Below, one piece after another: positions 36,461 to 47,537 of a stretch of DNA of 64,000 nucleotides (position 1 is the stretch's first letter; each line of letters starts with the position of its first letter). Below the pieces are notes generated by a model that saw only the letters and a program-made list of their open reading frames with translations, did no database searches and was not told where the DNA came from. Position numbers and translations under genes: made by a program. Source of the DNA: Ptychodera flava (Eukaryota; Hemichordata; Enteropneusta; Ptychoderidae); NCBI RefSeq assembly GCF_041260155.1, contig NC_091947.1:34420032-34484031 (forward strand). Reading direction: 5' to 3'.

Positions 36461-38506
36461 ATGTACCAAATTCAAATTTCGTACCGATCTGGACGAGTAA
36501 GACAAGGCTACATTGAAGAGCAGTTGAGCTATGGCGAGCTTGTGACATTTATACGTTCTCAAGTACCCTCTCTGTTAGACACACCGGCATTTCATCTGCA
36601 GTATGAAAATGATGAAGGTACAGTAGTGACCCTTTCCGACTCAAAATATGACATTCAAGACTTTTATCGTTGTGCGAAAGAAGTACCAAATGCTGATTAT
36701 CTCCGTGTAAAAATTACCGTAGTCGAAGGGTTTTCTCCGGCAGCCTCACGTAACAGCCAGCCGCAAAGTCCACGCTCCACTTCTACTCCCAGACATATTG
36801 ACTTCGGGACAGTTTTAGAAGGCAACAAAAATAAATGGCAAGAGAAGAAGGAGAGTGACATTTTGCAATCACTAGAAATTCTGAAGGATGAGAAAATAGC
36901 TCTAGCCTCGCAGAGAAGCGAGTTGGAAAGGCCAGTCAACGAACCTCCTGCAGTTGGAAATAACACGCGAAACACGTGCACGATATGTCATCGTCGCGGT
37001 CATAAAGCAAACAACAATCGCAACAGTGATGGCTGTCTCGTTGGTGAACCATGTCGTGGCTATGTTTTCTGTCACAGTGGTCGATTGGACAAACACAAAC
37101 ATGACCACCTCGCCAACATCAAGAAATTGAAGGAGAGGGAGGCAAAAGTAAATAAAGAAATTGTTGCAAAGCAGAACGAGTTAAAACAGCTACAAGACTT
37201 TCAAAGTCGTTCTAAATCGAAGTTTACTGTTGCAGCAACTCCAAGACTTTTAGCGGCATTTCCTGAAAAATACAATATAAAAACAATGTCTGGCAAAACC
37301 GAACTCCAGCGTGATTTGACCATGCTCCGTATTGCCTATGAAAACGATGTGAACAAGCTTCCTACCGCAACTGATCCACAGTCAGACCGAATAAAGTTTA
37401 CCCAGATATTCAAGAAACAACATCATGAAGTAAACCTGGCTATCGACGACGCAAAACGTGGGAATGCGGGCGGAGACAGTTCCAGGGAAAGCTGTGAAGC
37501 GATTTACAAATACATAACATGTAAGTTTTCAAAAATATATTATTACGATTTTTACTTCAAATAATTTACTTATGTCATATAATCAACAGAGAAACTGGTA
37601 AATCAGAACTGTTTATCAATAGCAATGACGTAGCCATACGAACTGAACAAGAACATGCTTGAACATCGCGCAAGTAAATAGCATGTTTGTTTTTCTATTT
37701 CAGCGTCTCCAATCGCCTCTGCACAAGAAAGCCCATTCGAAACACAGAAAATGGAGAAAGAAATAACAACAGCAAAAAACCAACAGCAAAAAAATCGCAT
37801 CGTCTCAATCGAAAGCTAAAACGAGCGTCCAGGTCGAGTTCGTCGTCAGATGCCAGTGACGTCGAATACGAGTACACCGGAAATCGAAAAAGGTCACACA
37901 AAGCGAAGGCAGAATTCGCTAATCCCTATCATGGTTACCGAGAGTTCCAACAATTTCCAATCCAGCACTCTCCGATGATACCTTTTCCGATGTTTGCTCA
38001 AAGTTTTGCTCCATACCACCCCTACTTTGAAACGCGTGACATGCAAACGACAAACAGTGAAGCCACTCATGTACATTTTCCATTAACACGGGTCGTATCC
38101 GGTGACCAGGCAATTGATGCCAGTTTTGCCAACTTTCCAAGGAAATTTTGCGTCACCTGTCCCTGTTTCCCTGCAAGACAGCAACAAAACGCCAACTCAT
38201 GAGTCAGTACGGCAGTTTCAAACAGGACATACCGATATTCTTTCGCAAAAGATCGACGTGCCGAAAACGGTTCCGAATCACCAGGCAAGGCTTCCTCCTT
38301 TGCGCGTACCGGTAGCCCTTGCACCGTCCGCATCCGACCCACAGGCCATGCCAACCCCTACCCCAACGGCTGTAGCTCCGGAATATACGGAAACCAGGAA
38401 CACTGGTGATCGAAATATACTTTCCCAAGAAGCAAATTTCAATGCACTGTTGGAGGCTGCTACAATTATGGGAAGGGGTCTCGATGTCGACTCTAGCGTG
38501 GAATGA
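36461..38506 (+). CDS. PB1-like domain + Cys/His-cluster protein, passenger gene of the transposon
   Basis: Exon 1 (36461-37520, donor GTAAGT) encodes about 353 residues. Residues 1-90 look like a PB1 domain: a beta-hairpin start (QIQISYRSGRV), an acidic YENDEGTVVTLSDSKYDI loop recalling the OPCA motif, and LRVKITVVE at the end. A coiled-coil stretch follows (about 120-155), then a Cys/His cluster (C173, C176, H181, C192, C198, C204 with nearby His), then a second Lys/Glu-rich helix (about 218-250). A T-rich acceptor CAG ends at 37703. Joined there, the frame would stop at 37817; the longer frame through 38202 (Ser-rich, basic, with NRKLKRASRSSSSSDASD) is offset, and a third frame continues to 38506 (Pro-rich). 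So exon 2 uses another acceptor or contains frameshifts. I know no function; role in transposition or host interaction is a guess. Confidence 0.6.
37521..37703 (+). other. Probable intron of the PB1-like gene
   Basis: Starts GTAAGTTTTC and ends TTTTTCTATTTCAG, both strong splice signals, 183 bp. The phase problem noted for the gene means the exact acceptor is uncertain. Confidence 0.6.
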
Positions 38507-39186
38507 CGTTTGGTGGGGCTATCCAACTCATTACTCAGTCTCATCCAACTGGAATGAATGGGTACCGTTTGGTAGACGAGACCACGATACACTGAACTAC
38601 TTACCTGATCGGCTGACGAACTTTCCCGGGCGAACGTTTTTTAGTTCTAATAGGTTTATCTTTATATTTTTATTGACCGTTTGGTGCCTTCTTTCCGAAT
38701 GGCAGTACGTTACTTTCTGTTGTTTTCATACAATCATGAATTATTTTGGCGTTATCAGACAGTAGTCTTTTGTGTTCTGTAGTCTGTAGATGTAGTTTGC
38801 GTCATTGAAGTTAAATTCACTGTTCTCTTTCACTTGTTCAGTTTGTGCTATGGGTTTCCCATGTTTAGTTTTATTTCCCCGATAACGTAGTTCATGTTCA
38901 TTCTGCAATGTCGTCAGGAAATATGAAACGGAAGATGCATTGGCTCATCATGGTATTTATTACGAATACAACAGTAGGGAACGCTACGATCATGATCTAC
39001 AATGTTTAATGTTGATAATTTATCATAATTTTCTGTTACTATTTACGATTAAAGACAATTCTGTTTTGAAACAGGGCTCTCGTTTGTTCTTTCTGCATGG
39101 AAGAGTAAGTCAAAGCATGACCCAGTGTGAATGTGAAAATTGTACGTTTGTACATGATGCTGTGGAGTGTCCACTGACATTTAGCT
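38507..39186. other. Spacer between the two convergent genes of the transposon
   Basis: AT-rich 0.7 kb with short frames (for example 38940-39248, largely before the transposase stop) that show no known motif. It should hold the 3' ends of both transcripts. Confidence 0.5.
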
Positions 39187-40218
39187 TTATAGGGGAAATC
39201 CACAATATCGAAAGAAATTCCTTGACATCAAGGGCGTTATTGCGTTAACGGCATCGATCAGTATCAATTCTGTAAATCTTACTGCTAATGTGTCCTTGTC
39301 TTGTAAATACCTCTTCACATGTCGGAAACACATCTCACATGTATTGAATTCCGGGGAATAAGGAGGCTGAAATAGTAAAGTAACACGTCTCTCCGCAAAC
39401 ATACCGCGTAGTGTCTGTTCGGCAAATCGGCCATGATGGAAACCGCAGTTGTCCATTATAACAGTATCACCCTCAGAAATGACATGATCACCTTCATCGG
39501 TGAGAAGATCGAGTGCTTCATCAAAGAACTGCAGCATTTCAAAACCATTGGATGGCCCATCGAGTATATTGTAGTAACTCACACCTCGAGCATTGTGAAG
39601 CAAATTTAAGGTGTAGTTCACGTCCGAAGCGTAGCGCTGGACTTCAACAGCGTGAGTACCAATTTCACTTCGACCGTATTCTCTGTTTGCTGTCGTGCGT
39701 TTCACGCCAGCCTCATCAAAGAAATGAACTGTCTGAGGGTCGATCTGTGAGACTGTATCGATGTAGTCGAGTACTCTAGCAATATTTTCTTCAGTTAGTT
39801 GTTCTGCTGGAACTTGAGTAAGTTTCTTCCTGCTCATGTTCAAATCCTTTTTCAAAATACGACGTACCGTAGTCAGTGACGGCAGATTTTCTCGACAACA
39901 TACGTTTTGTCTCAAAAGTTCAGAACGTATCTCTCTTATATAGGCCGATGGCTTCTTGAATATTTGATATTCGATCGCCTCCACAATATCACCTACCGAC
40001 TTTCCCCTTGATCTTCCCGGCTTCTTGCTTGCATGCACATTGCCCGTGGTTCGGTAATGGTAAATTATGGAGTTCACTGTTGATCTTGGTAAACCAGTTT
40101 CTGTGGCTATGGTGTGCTGTGATTTTCCTTGGACGAAACCACAGATAACTTCATTTCTCGTCGCAACAGAATGGTTTTTCGGCATTTCGGAAAAGAAGCC
40201 TGTGGGTATCACGGTCAC
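39187..40218 (-). CDS. IS630/Tc1-type DDE transposase, DD38E spacing
   Basis: An uninterrupted frame of 343 residues; the second Met (40185, MPKNHSVATRNEVI) is the likelier start. The N-terminal third has a helix-turn-helix (ICGFVQGKSQHTIATETG, then LPRSTVNSII), a GRSRGK basic hook, and a second helical DNA-binding unit. The catalytic RNase H-like fold shows D168 in VHFFDEAG, D256 in VIMDNCGFHH and E295 in SPEFNTCE, with 38 residues between the last two. The enzyme would cut at the terminal repeats and insert at TA. Length and motifs are those of a complete enzyme with no stop or missing acidic residue, so it may still be active or recently active. It lies tail-to-tail with the PB1-like gene. 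Confidence 0.88.
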   Translation of the reverse strand: MTVIPTGFFSEMPKNHSVATRNEVICGFVQGKSQHTIATETGLPRSTVNSIIYHYRTTGNVHASKKPGRSRGKSVGDIVEAIEYQIFKKPSAYIREIRSELLRQNVCCRENLPSLTTVRRILKKDLNMSRKKLTQVPAEQLTEENIARVLDYIDTVSQIDPQTVHFFDEAGVKRTTANREYGRSEIGTHAVEVQRYASDVNYTLNLLHNARGVSYYNILDGPSNGFEMLQFFDEALDLLTDEGDHVISEGDTVIMDNCGFHHGRFAEQTLRGMFAERRVTLLFQPPYSPEFNTCEMCFRHVKRYLQDKDTLAVRFTELILIDAVNAITPLMSRNFFRYCGFPL

Positions 40219-40599
40219 TACACCGTTCTCTAAAAAGTGAATGAACTGTTTCTAACCGTCCTTCAGTTCAAAAATCCCGCCTTGGGGCCCCACCGTCTGT
40301 CGACGTCAGCACTGTCCAAGCATTGTTATGCGTCATGACTCATGTGGTCGCTTAGTAAAAGTACCCCTCAGCATTTTTTCTCGAAAACGATATAAATTTT
40401 AATATTCATACTTTTATTATGCAAAAAAACTTCAATGTGTCGTGATATTTTTTGTGATTTGAACAGCTCTGTGCGCGCTGTTCTGTGAAAGTAGAGCCAG
40501 CGCGTCGAAATGTTTACATATAGCCTCATCAGAGAAAGTGTCAATTGACACCGATTGAGATTACCCGCTGATTTTATAGCGTTTGCAATTGCTGTACCC

Positions 40600-40704
40600 A
40601 ACCAGTGAAGTTGATCGCCTATTTATTTGTTATCTGGCCAAATGACTCCCTGTCTCGCTAGGCATTTTGCTAAATGGCTTGACGAGTAAATGTGGCGCTC
40701 TCTG
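40600..40704 (-). repeat. Right terminal inverted repeat of the IS630-type transposon
   Basis: Complement of 35919-36027; includes TTGTTATCTGGCCAAATGA, whose complement lies near 35980. Confidence 0.85.
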
Positions 40705-40770
40705 TAAGTATCAGTGGCGACGCACATAGTGGGAACGCACCAAATCGAACTTCTCTACGTGGGGGGTATG

Positions 40771-41695
40771 AGGTTGGCGATCGCAAAGCCGCATCACTCT
40801 TGTCTTTGCGGACTAATATATGACATCACTTTTTGTTTACACTTTGCTGCTCACGTCTCAAGTTTGCAACACTAGAATACCGTTTCCGTAGAAGATCACC
40901 GGCGTATTTTAGCCATATTAAGTCCATCTACCGACGGTACAGAGGAAAAAAAGACAGCCCATTGACCCTACCAACCACAGTGTTCTTACCCGTCACCAGC
41001 AACTGTCTTCAACAACTGCACAATCAACCTGGGCATGCCATCAACTTCAAGAAAACGACCTATGGTGATGTACGACTCCGACAGCAAGTAATACATGTAT
41101 TTGATCGTTCGCTTTGTATTTGATCGTTCACTGCACTCTGTATTCCATCGTTTGCTCAGCAGGCAGCAGCTTTTTCTAGCAGTGAACTGTGAACTGAACA
41201 GTTTTGACACTACGTGTTACATTTATTGAATTGCTCGTTGTTGTTGATGATGATGTTGTTAAACATTGTTACAAATGTGATGATCATTAAATAATTGATT
41301 GGTTTTTAAACGGTTAAACTTTTTTCTTTGTCCGTATCGATGTATGTGTCTGACGTGTGAATGTGTACAGTAAGCTAACCTCTTTGTACTCTCACAAGTC
41401 AGCGATGCAGAATACGGAAGCTGAAGGGCCGAGAATTCCCAAAGTTTATTTGGAGACCGCCGAATTCAGATGGTATTTCAGTAACCATATTGATAATTTC
41501 ATCTTTCGGATGCTTTTATAAGATGTCAATGTGAGTCCCGCCTCGATCCATCGTCCTGGAACGCAGGACGTCGAGCTAACTTTAGGCAAAGCAGCGCTTG
41601 CAACGCAGCTCGTGAGCAGCAAAGTGTAAACAAAAAGTGATGTCATATATTAGTCCGCAAGGACAAGAGTGATGCGGCTTTGCGATCGCCAACCT
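40771..41695. mobile_element. 0.93 kb TIR element without coding capacity
   Basis: AGGTTGGCGATCGCAAAGCC at 40771 is matched by its complement ending at 41695, and the arms pair for about 85 bp (shared inner part TGACATCACTTTTTGTTTAC). The interior has no recognisable frame. A target duplication is not clear. It lies 64 bp from the right end of the IS630-type transposon. Confidence 0.7.
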
Positions 41696-41832
41696 GTCAA
41701 GGTATCACCGATTCTGTCCCAGCTGTTTAATAACGCATATTTAAAATTATGTACGTTCAAAAATACCTACTATGATTCGTATAATATTAATTTCAAGCAT
41801 ATATGAACGTTCCATAAGGTATATGATAAAAC

Positions 41833-41953
41833 CTTTAGGGCCCTAATACGGCTTTTGCTGCCCTTGGTAGTACGCCGTACAGGCCCTCGCACGCTCGGGC
41901 CCTTCCGCTGTACGACCTCGGGCCACAAAAGCCGTATCAGGGCCGTAAAGATT
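41833..41953. mobile_element. Small hairpin MITE
   Basis: CTTTAGGGCCCTAATACGGC and its near complement form about 55-60 bp arms (41833-41953) with a GC-rich middle (CCCTCGCACGCTCGGGCCC). No target duplication is visible. Confidence 0.55.
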
Positions 41954-41989
41954 AATACTGGATGGATGTGTACAAGCCAGTGGAATAGG

Positions 41990-44464
41990 ATGTACTGATA
42001 CATTAAGTGAAGGAAAACCATACGAGTATCATGAGTCTCATTCAACATCACATTGGATACAGAAAGATATTGAGTGGGTAAAACAACCAACCCCAGTGAA
42101 GAACAGTAAGCCATTTTCATATGAACGTCCAAGCAATGTACTGACCCATGAAAAACCAAACGATGCGGATTGTCTTAGAGTACAGCTAAAGAAGTCGATC
42201 GAAGATTGTGGCGCACCACAGCTAACATCAGAAACATCAGTGTCTGACAGGAAGGCAGAGTTATTCTAACTGTTAAAGATAGTAACAATACTCTGAGTGC
42301 AATACATGGCAAACTTGATGAATTTATAAAAACAAGTTCCACAGGTGATGATTTCAAAAGTACAGTTGAAGACCTGGCAAATAATCTGTATAATCAAAAA
42401 GTCTCAGCCTGTATTCATAAAGTTTCAACTACTGTCAAAAGACAACAGAATCTACAGAAGACTGTAGATGATCATGATTGGCAGATGTACTGGTAGTTAC
42501 AAAAGAAATTTGTTGGCATTCCAGTTGGTGTTATGGATCTATATCTCAAAGATAAAATGAACATGATATCCAAAGAAATCAAGAAGAAGGGTTTCACAAA
42601 AGATATGAAAGCTGCAGTGATAACTCCTCACCACAAAAATTTGAAACCTGCAGCTGTACAAGAGACAATTGCCAAACCAGAAGCTGATGAACCATCAGCA
42701 ACAGTAGTATTAAAGTCAAATAGTCAACAATGTTATTCACAGGTGTCTTTCCAATATGATATACCTCCATGGGGTGGACAATTATATTCAGAAGATAAAG
42801 ATGTCAAATTAATGAACACATGCCCAATAGACAACTGTCTAACTATTTTCTACATTCTTCAACACCAGTGGGTAATAAATATATGGATGCTACCCCTAGA
42901 CCAAGCAGTAAAAGATGCCCTTGCCAGTGTCATTGCTTACTTCAGTAATGGTCAGTACGCAGAAGGCAAGTGGGCCTGGATGTCTGAAAACATTGACTTC
43001 CCTGAAAGGTTCTTGGAAAAAGATGGCACAGTAAACTTATATGGTAATGAGGGTGACCTGTTTGTGAACAGACTAAAACCGCTACTGTCAATCACTCTTC
43101 AAAGTGTGTGCAATTCAACGAACTGTCCCAAAAAGATATCAAGAAATGTATTCAGCACAATCGTGTTAAGGTATGTACCGTATTATGAAGGATAATTGGA
43201 GACAGACTTTTCGATATATCTTCAATATGCCATGTAAGATTTCAATTTTTGATGTTCAATCTAAATCATCTAGTAAATGTATCAAAGATGTCTAATCCTG
43301 TCCCTGAATATTTCAACTGAAAAATATATCAAATTTGCTCAATTAAATTAAATATATTTACAAGTTTTCATGTTATATTTTTACATGCATTCGCTTGTAG
43401 TTTGTAAAAATGTTAGAAAATCAAGAAAAGTCTAAATTGCATGTAATTATTTAATCGTTATTCAATTCGTATTCATTTTTACTGTTATAGTGAGCCATCA
43501 ACAAGTGACAACTTCTTAGAAATGGCTGAAAGACTGGGCTCATCCAAACCAGTCCTTATGCAATGCAGCTTTCAGAGAAATTCCAGTTAATACTTCTGCT
43601 GCAGTGAGAGGCACTGCATATGATGAAGATGGCCTGGAAATGTGAGTACATGAGTCAGTATCATATTAACATTTAAAAAAAACACACAAGCTAATACATG
43701 TAGTGCTACTGTTTCAAGAAATAATGTCAGTGGAAAATATGTCATCTATCTGTATAACACTTTGCATGTGTATAAAATAAAATACTGCATTTTTCTGTTA
43801 CCCCAGAGAGAAATGGTATTGTGGAGGTACCCGATCTTGGAATGAATGAACATTTGTGCATTGGAATTCCACTTCTGTTGCCTCTCAGTGTGGACTATTT
43901 CTCAAGGAATAATATGATGAGTGACATTCCTTTATCCCTGAAAATATTTGGCCACAAGTAAGTTTTGTTTTCTCATTTGTACTAATATTTACTATTTGTG
44001 TTCCACCCTTGTCATGGATTCTGTGAAACTTGTTGTACCACTGTTACTCTTATGCATTGCTGAATAACACCTATTTCTGATATTCGGAATTTAGTTCAAG
44101 CAATAAAACAAATACACATGAAATTACCTGTTTTAATATTGCAATACATTATGAATAATGCTAATATTGTATAGTACCGGGTATTTGCTAGCTGTTTAAT
44201 TATCTCTCCGTTTTTATAGTCACTCCTATGCTTCCAATCTTAATTCAAATTAATTTGTGTTTTTGATTACATAGGTTTGTTCTGCATGCTGCAATGTATT
44301 GGAATGGGTCACATTACACATGCAAGATATTTTCTTCTGGTTCATGGTACTACTACGATGGCTTAAAGGAAAGCAATACACAGGGGTCAGGAGTACAGCA
44401 ATTCCAAGATCATTTAGCTCCTCAGGGATATTTTACCAGTTACCTCTTGTACATAAAAATTTAG
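41990..44464 (+). pseudogene. Multi-exon gene relic with USP/papain-like peptidase features
   Basis: The plus strand from about 41990 encodes YEYHESHSTSHWIQKDIEWV and related segments, with a frame change near 42265 and a TAG stop near 42496 (DWQMYW then LQKKFVGIP). The longest exon part (42533-43168, donor GTATGT) contains WGGQLYSEDKDVKLMNTCPI, then DNCLTIFYILQHQW. Further exons are about 43491-43640, 43806-43957 (EVPDLGMNEHLCIGIPLLLP, donor GTAAGT) and 44274-44464, ending FVLHAAMYWNGSHYTCKIF, WYYYDGLKES and a stop. An NTC-x4-N box near the front and a GSHYT box with WYYYDG near the end look like the Cys and His boxes of ubiquitin-specific-type peptidases. The family match is inference; the stop and frame change show it is broken. 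Confidence 0.45.
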
Positions 44465-45497
44465 GTAGCAGAAGTATGGTTGGTAGACATCTTTCATACA
44501 AACAGCTTGTTCTTTTTACTTGCACAGAATAAAATATGTATAGGTTCAGTTCAACCAATGATGTGGTTGGTATACAGTAGTTATGAACAAATGAACAACG
44601 CATTACAAACTTGATGACCAATAAAACAAAATTGCACTGCTACTCCATTTGAAAAAAAAATGATGCAAGTCTGACAGTAAAAAATAAAATTGCTGTCACT
44701 CTAACTGGAAAAAAAATTTGCTACCACACCCACTTCCTCCATACCCCCCCGAAATCAAATGGTTCTCCCCTAAATCAAACTGGCGAGAACATCAAATGTT
44801 TAATACTACCACTATCACTCAGAGCATCGATGTTTTTTACATCCATGCTCAGAGTCACGGTCACATCCCGGGGGTCACATAGTCGAAAATTCTGATCAAG
44901 GCAAGGATACTTCTTGTCCCGAAATCAGTCATAGACATTCAGGAGATAACTTTAATCATAGACTTCACTTTACTTTATTGCTCAACAACACACTCAAGGA
45001 GTGTGGTAAGGCAAAAATTACAAAACTCAACAAACACTAGATGAAGCTGGACAAATATCAATCAATTATGGACAATTCTATACAGTGAGAGTTTTCGAGT
45101 AAATGACGGTCAAACTCACAGCAATGCAGAACAAGAAATCCTTACAATTGCATTGATACTGACGGCGAAGTCACATCCGCGTTGAATCACGGTCCCTGCA
45201 CAAATGTGGAGCCCTGGTTGAATGCAGTTTACAATTATTGCAGATCACGGTGTGCAGATATAATATCACTTCGTCAGTTACCTTTTACGACCGAGACTAT
45301 GACATAAGCAAGTCATTATATTACAGTGATTAATAACAATAATACTCACTTACACTTGTCATGACATTGATCCTGATTCCGTGCATTGACTGAGAAAACC
45401 ACGATCCCTCCACAAGAGCAACACAGCCAGTTCTTTTGTTATAGACCGTGTTTATATATCGTTGTTAATGGGGATAACCCCCAAGTTGAGAGGTGTT
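44465..45497. other. No gene recognised
   Basis: No domain-bearing frame or inverted repeat seen. Confidence 0.5.
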
Positions 45498-46337
45498 AAT
45501 TTATGTTAGTCTGGTTCCCTGACCCATTTCCCCGGTAGAGGGCGTGGGGAAATATAGGGTCAGGTACCGGGTAGCCATCTTGAACAGAATTTTGTTCAAG
45601 ATGGCGGAGGCTAGTCACCTGACAGAACATGCTGCAACAAATATGGCTGCTACCATGAAAACGCCGGTCAAAATTCGACTGAATCAGAATTATGTTCGAA
45701 CACTGGTATCCGAACCAAAAACATTGGCACACGAGATGGAAATATAAACTGAAAGGATTAATCCAGAAGTGGGGCCTACGGGGAAATAGAGGTGATTTAA
45801 GGCTGGCTGTGATATCGATATCGCAGCAGTACTTGTGGCGTGTATCGAATGCGCTAGGGTCATTGAGGTCATCGCCGACTGTGGGGTGACCCCAATGACC
45901 AGAGCACATTCGATACACGCCACAAGTACTGCTGTGATATCACAGCTAATTGAAAGCAAACTTTGTTGGAACTGTGAACGACGATTGATTTCGATGGATA
46001 GAGTGGTGTCCGAATTTCTTGAAAAATGCCAGGCATCATGTAGACGTTCTAAAAGTATCAAGAGGTGTGCTAAATCACAGTGGCTAAATCATGGAGGTAA
46101 AAAGTCTTTCTTTCTACCTCCACGGCTTTGTGGTACAAACAAGAAGTTGGTGTCAAGTGAGCCAGAAAGTGCGAAACCCAAGAAACATGAGAAAAAGTTA
46201 CAAGTGTTACTTTCATCCAATCACAGCTTGTTTTATTTTAACCCAATAGCGTCCATGTTTACATTAGCTGGTACCTGACCCTATATTTCCCACGCCCTCT
46301 ACCGGGGAAATGGGTCAGGGAACCAGACAATTTATGT
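45498..46337. mobile_element. 0.82 kb MITE with 9-bp target duplication and nested hairpin
   Basis: GTCTGGTTCCCTGACCCATT at 45509 is mirrored by its complement ending at 46328; the arms pair for about 58 bp. AATTTATGT flanks it (45498-45506 and 46329-46337; two extra bases on the left). Inside, about 45810-45955 forms a second hairpin whose arms contain TTGTGGCGTGTATCGAATG and its complement. The 9-bp duplication and long arms suggest a Mutator-like origin. The interior frames are not genes. Confidence 0.72.
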
Positions 46338-46487
46338 GGGTCAACATCGCATAAAATTATCATGCATAATGCCAGTTGTTCCCCCAGAATGCTGTGCGCT
46401 CCCTATTTGCGCATGCGTCGTAGGAGTTAAAGTTTATAAGCTTTGTGTTTACATCGTGACTAAACTTCAGCAACATCAGTGACAGGG

Positions 46488-47518
46488 GTTGTCTACATGT
46501 CCGTCCCCAGGGGTGAGTAGGTGTTTCGTTGTATTGCTAATAAAGATATATTCTACCAACCTTTGGTGTTTTGGTCTTAAACTTAGCACTGCCCTTGACA
46601 ATCTTGCGTTAACGTTTTATCAACATGCTGCGTCTATTATCTGATGAGTTTTGAGTGCCTAATTAGCCAAAGTATATAACCAAAGGTAAATTACTAATCT
46701 GTGGACGCTCTCATCAGATTATCACCGGATTAACTTTGACAAAGTCAACAACAAACGCACCAGCAAGGTATAACTGGACCATAGGGAATTGCAACAAAGT
46801 CAGTCCCCAGGGGTAGGGGTGTCTTGTCTAAGGACAGGGTTCTTCCTGCTATGGTTTATTTTATTTTAATATGTTTTACTATGATATATATTGCCAATAA
46901 AGAGTTATATTACCAACCTTTCTTTGCAGCTTTGGTGTCTTTGTCTTATGTTAGCGCTGGTTTTGTAGCGATTTCTTTTTTCGTATTTACGTCCTTTGAC
47001 AATCTTTAGCGAAGTTTCGTCACTGTGTTGCGTCTATTATCTTACCAGTTTGATTGCGTAATTCGCTAAGGCAAGCAAGGGTAGTAATTTAGTCTACCGG
47101 TATTATCTGAGGAGTTTGAGTGCCTAATTTGCCAAAGTAAACGAGGTAAATTACTAATCTGTGGACGCAGTCACCAGATTATCACCGGATTAACTTTGAC
47201 AGAGTCAACAACGTACGCACCAGCAAGGTATAACTGAAGACCTTGCTGGTGCGTTCGTTGTTGACTTTGTCAAAGTTAATCCGGTGATAATCTGATGAGA
47301 GCGTCCACAGATTAGTAATTTACCTTTGGTTACTTTGGCTAATTAGGCACTCAAACTCATCAGATAATAGACGCAGCATGTTGATAAAACGTATACGCAA
47401 GATTGTCAAGGGCAGTGCTAAGCTAAGACCGAAACACCAAAGGCTGGTAGAATATATCTTTATTAGCGATACAACGAAACACCTACCCACCCTTGGGGAC
47501 GGACATGTAGACAACCGC
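46488..47518. mobile_element. Composite foldback element, about 1.03 kb, with 283-bp arms and an internal direct repeat
   Basis: The left arm (46488-46771, GTTGTCTACATGTCCGTCCC) and right arm (47236-47518) are near-perfect complements. Between them a further copy of much of the arm lies in the left-arm orientation (about 46800-47231, shared AATTACTAATCTGTGGACGC and TTATCACCGGATTAACTTTG). So the element reads arm, diverged arm, inverted arm. No target duplication was recognised and there is no coding capacity. Confidence 0.7.
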
Positions 47519-47537
47519 ATGTGATTGGACATCGGTT

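Larger units (their letters stand above)
35919..40704. mobile_element. 4.79 kb IS630/Tc1-type transposon carrying a transposase and a PB1-like passenger gene
   Basis: The left end (35919) starts CAGAGAGCGCCACATTTACT and the right end (40704) is its complement; TA flanks both sides (35917-35918, 40705-40706), the duplication typical of IS630/Tc1/mariner. The inverted repeats extend imperfectly for about 110 bp (left to about 36027, right from about 40600), sharing CATTTGGCCAGATAACAA. Two convergent genes fill it: a plus-strand spliced gene (36461-38506) and a minus-strand single-exon transposase (39187-40218). Tc1/mariner elements normally carry only the transposase and are near 1.3-2.4 kb, so both size and cargo are unusual. 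Confidence 0.82.

Noticed and set aside
39513-39779. Plus-strand frame of 88 codons
   Set aside because: Antisense shadow of the intact transposase.
40771-41695. Considered as part of the IS630-type transposon
   Set aside because: The transposon's own inverted end and TA lie at 40704-40706, and this element has unrelated ends.
45544-46278. Several frames of 65-147 codons on both strands
   Set aside because: They span the arms and nested hairpin of a MITE and mirror one another.
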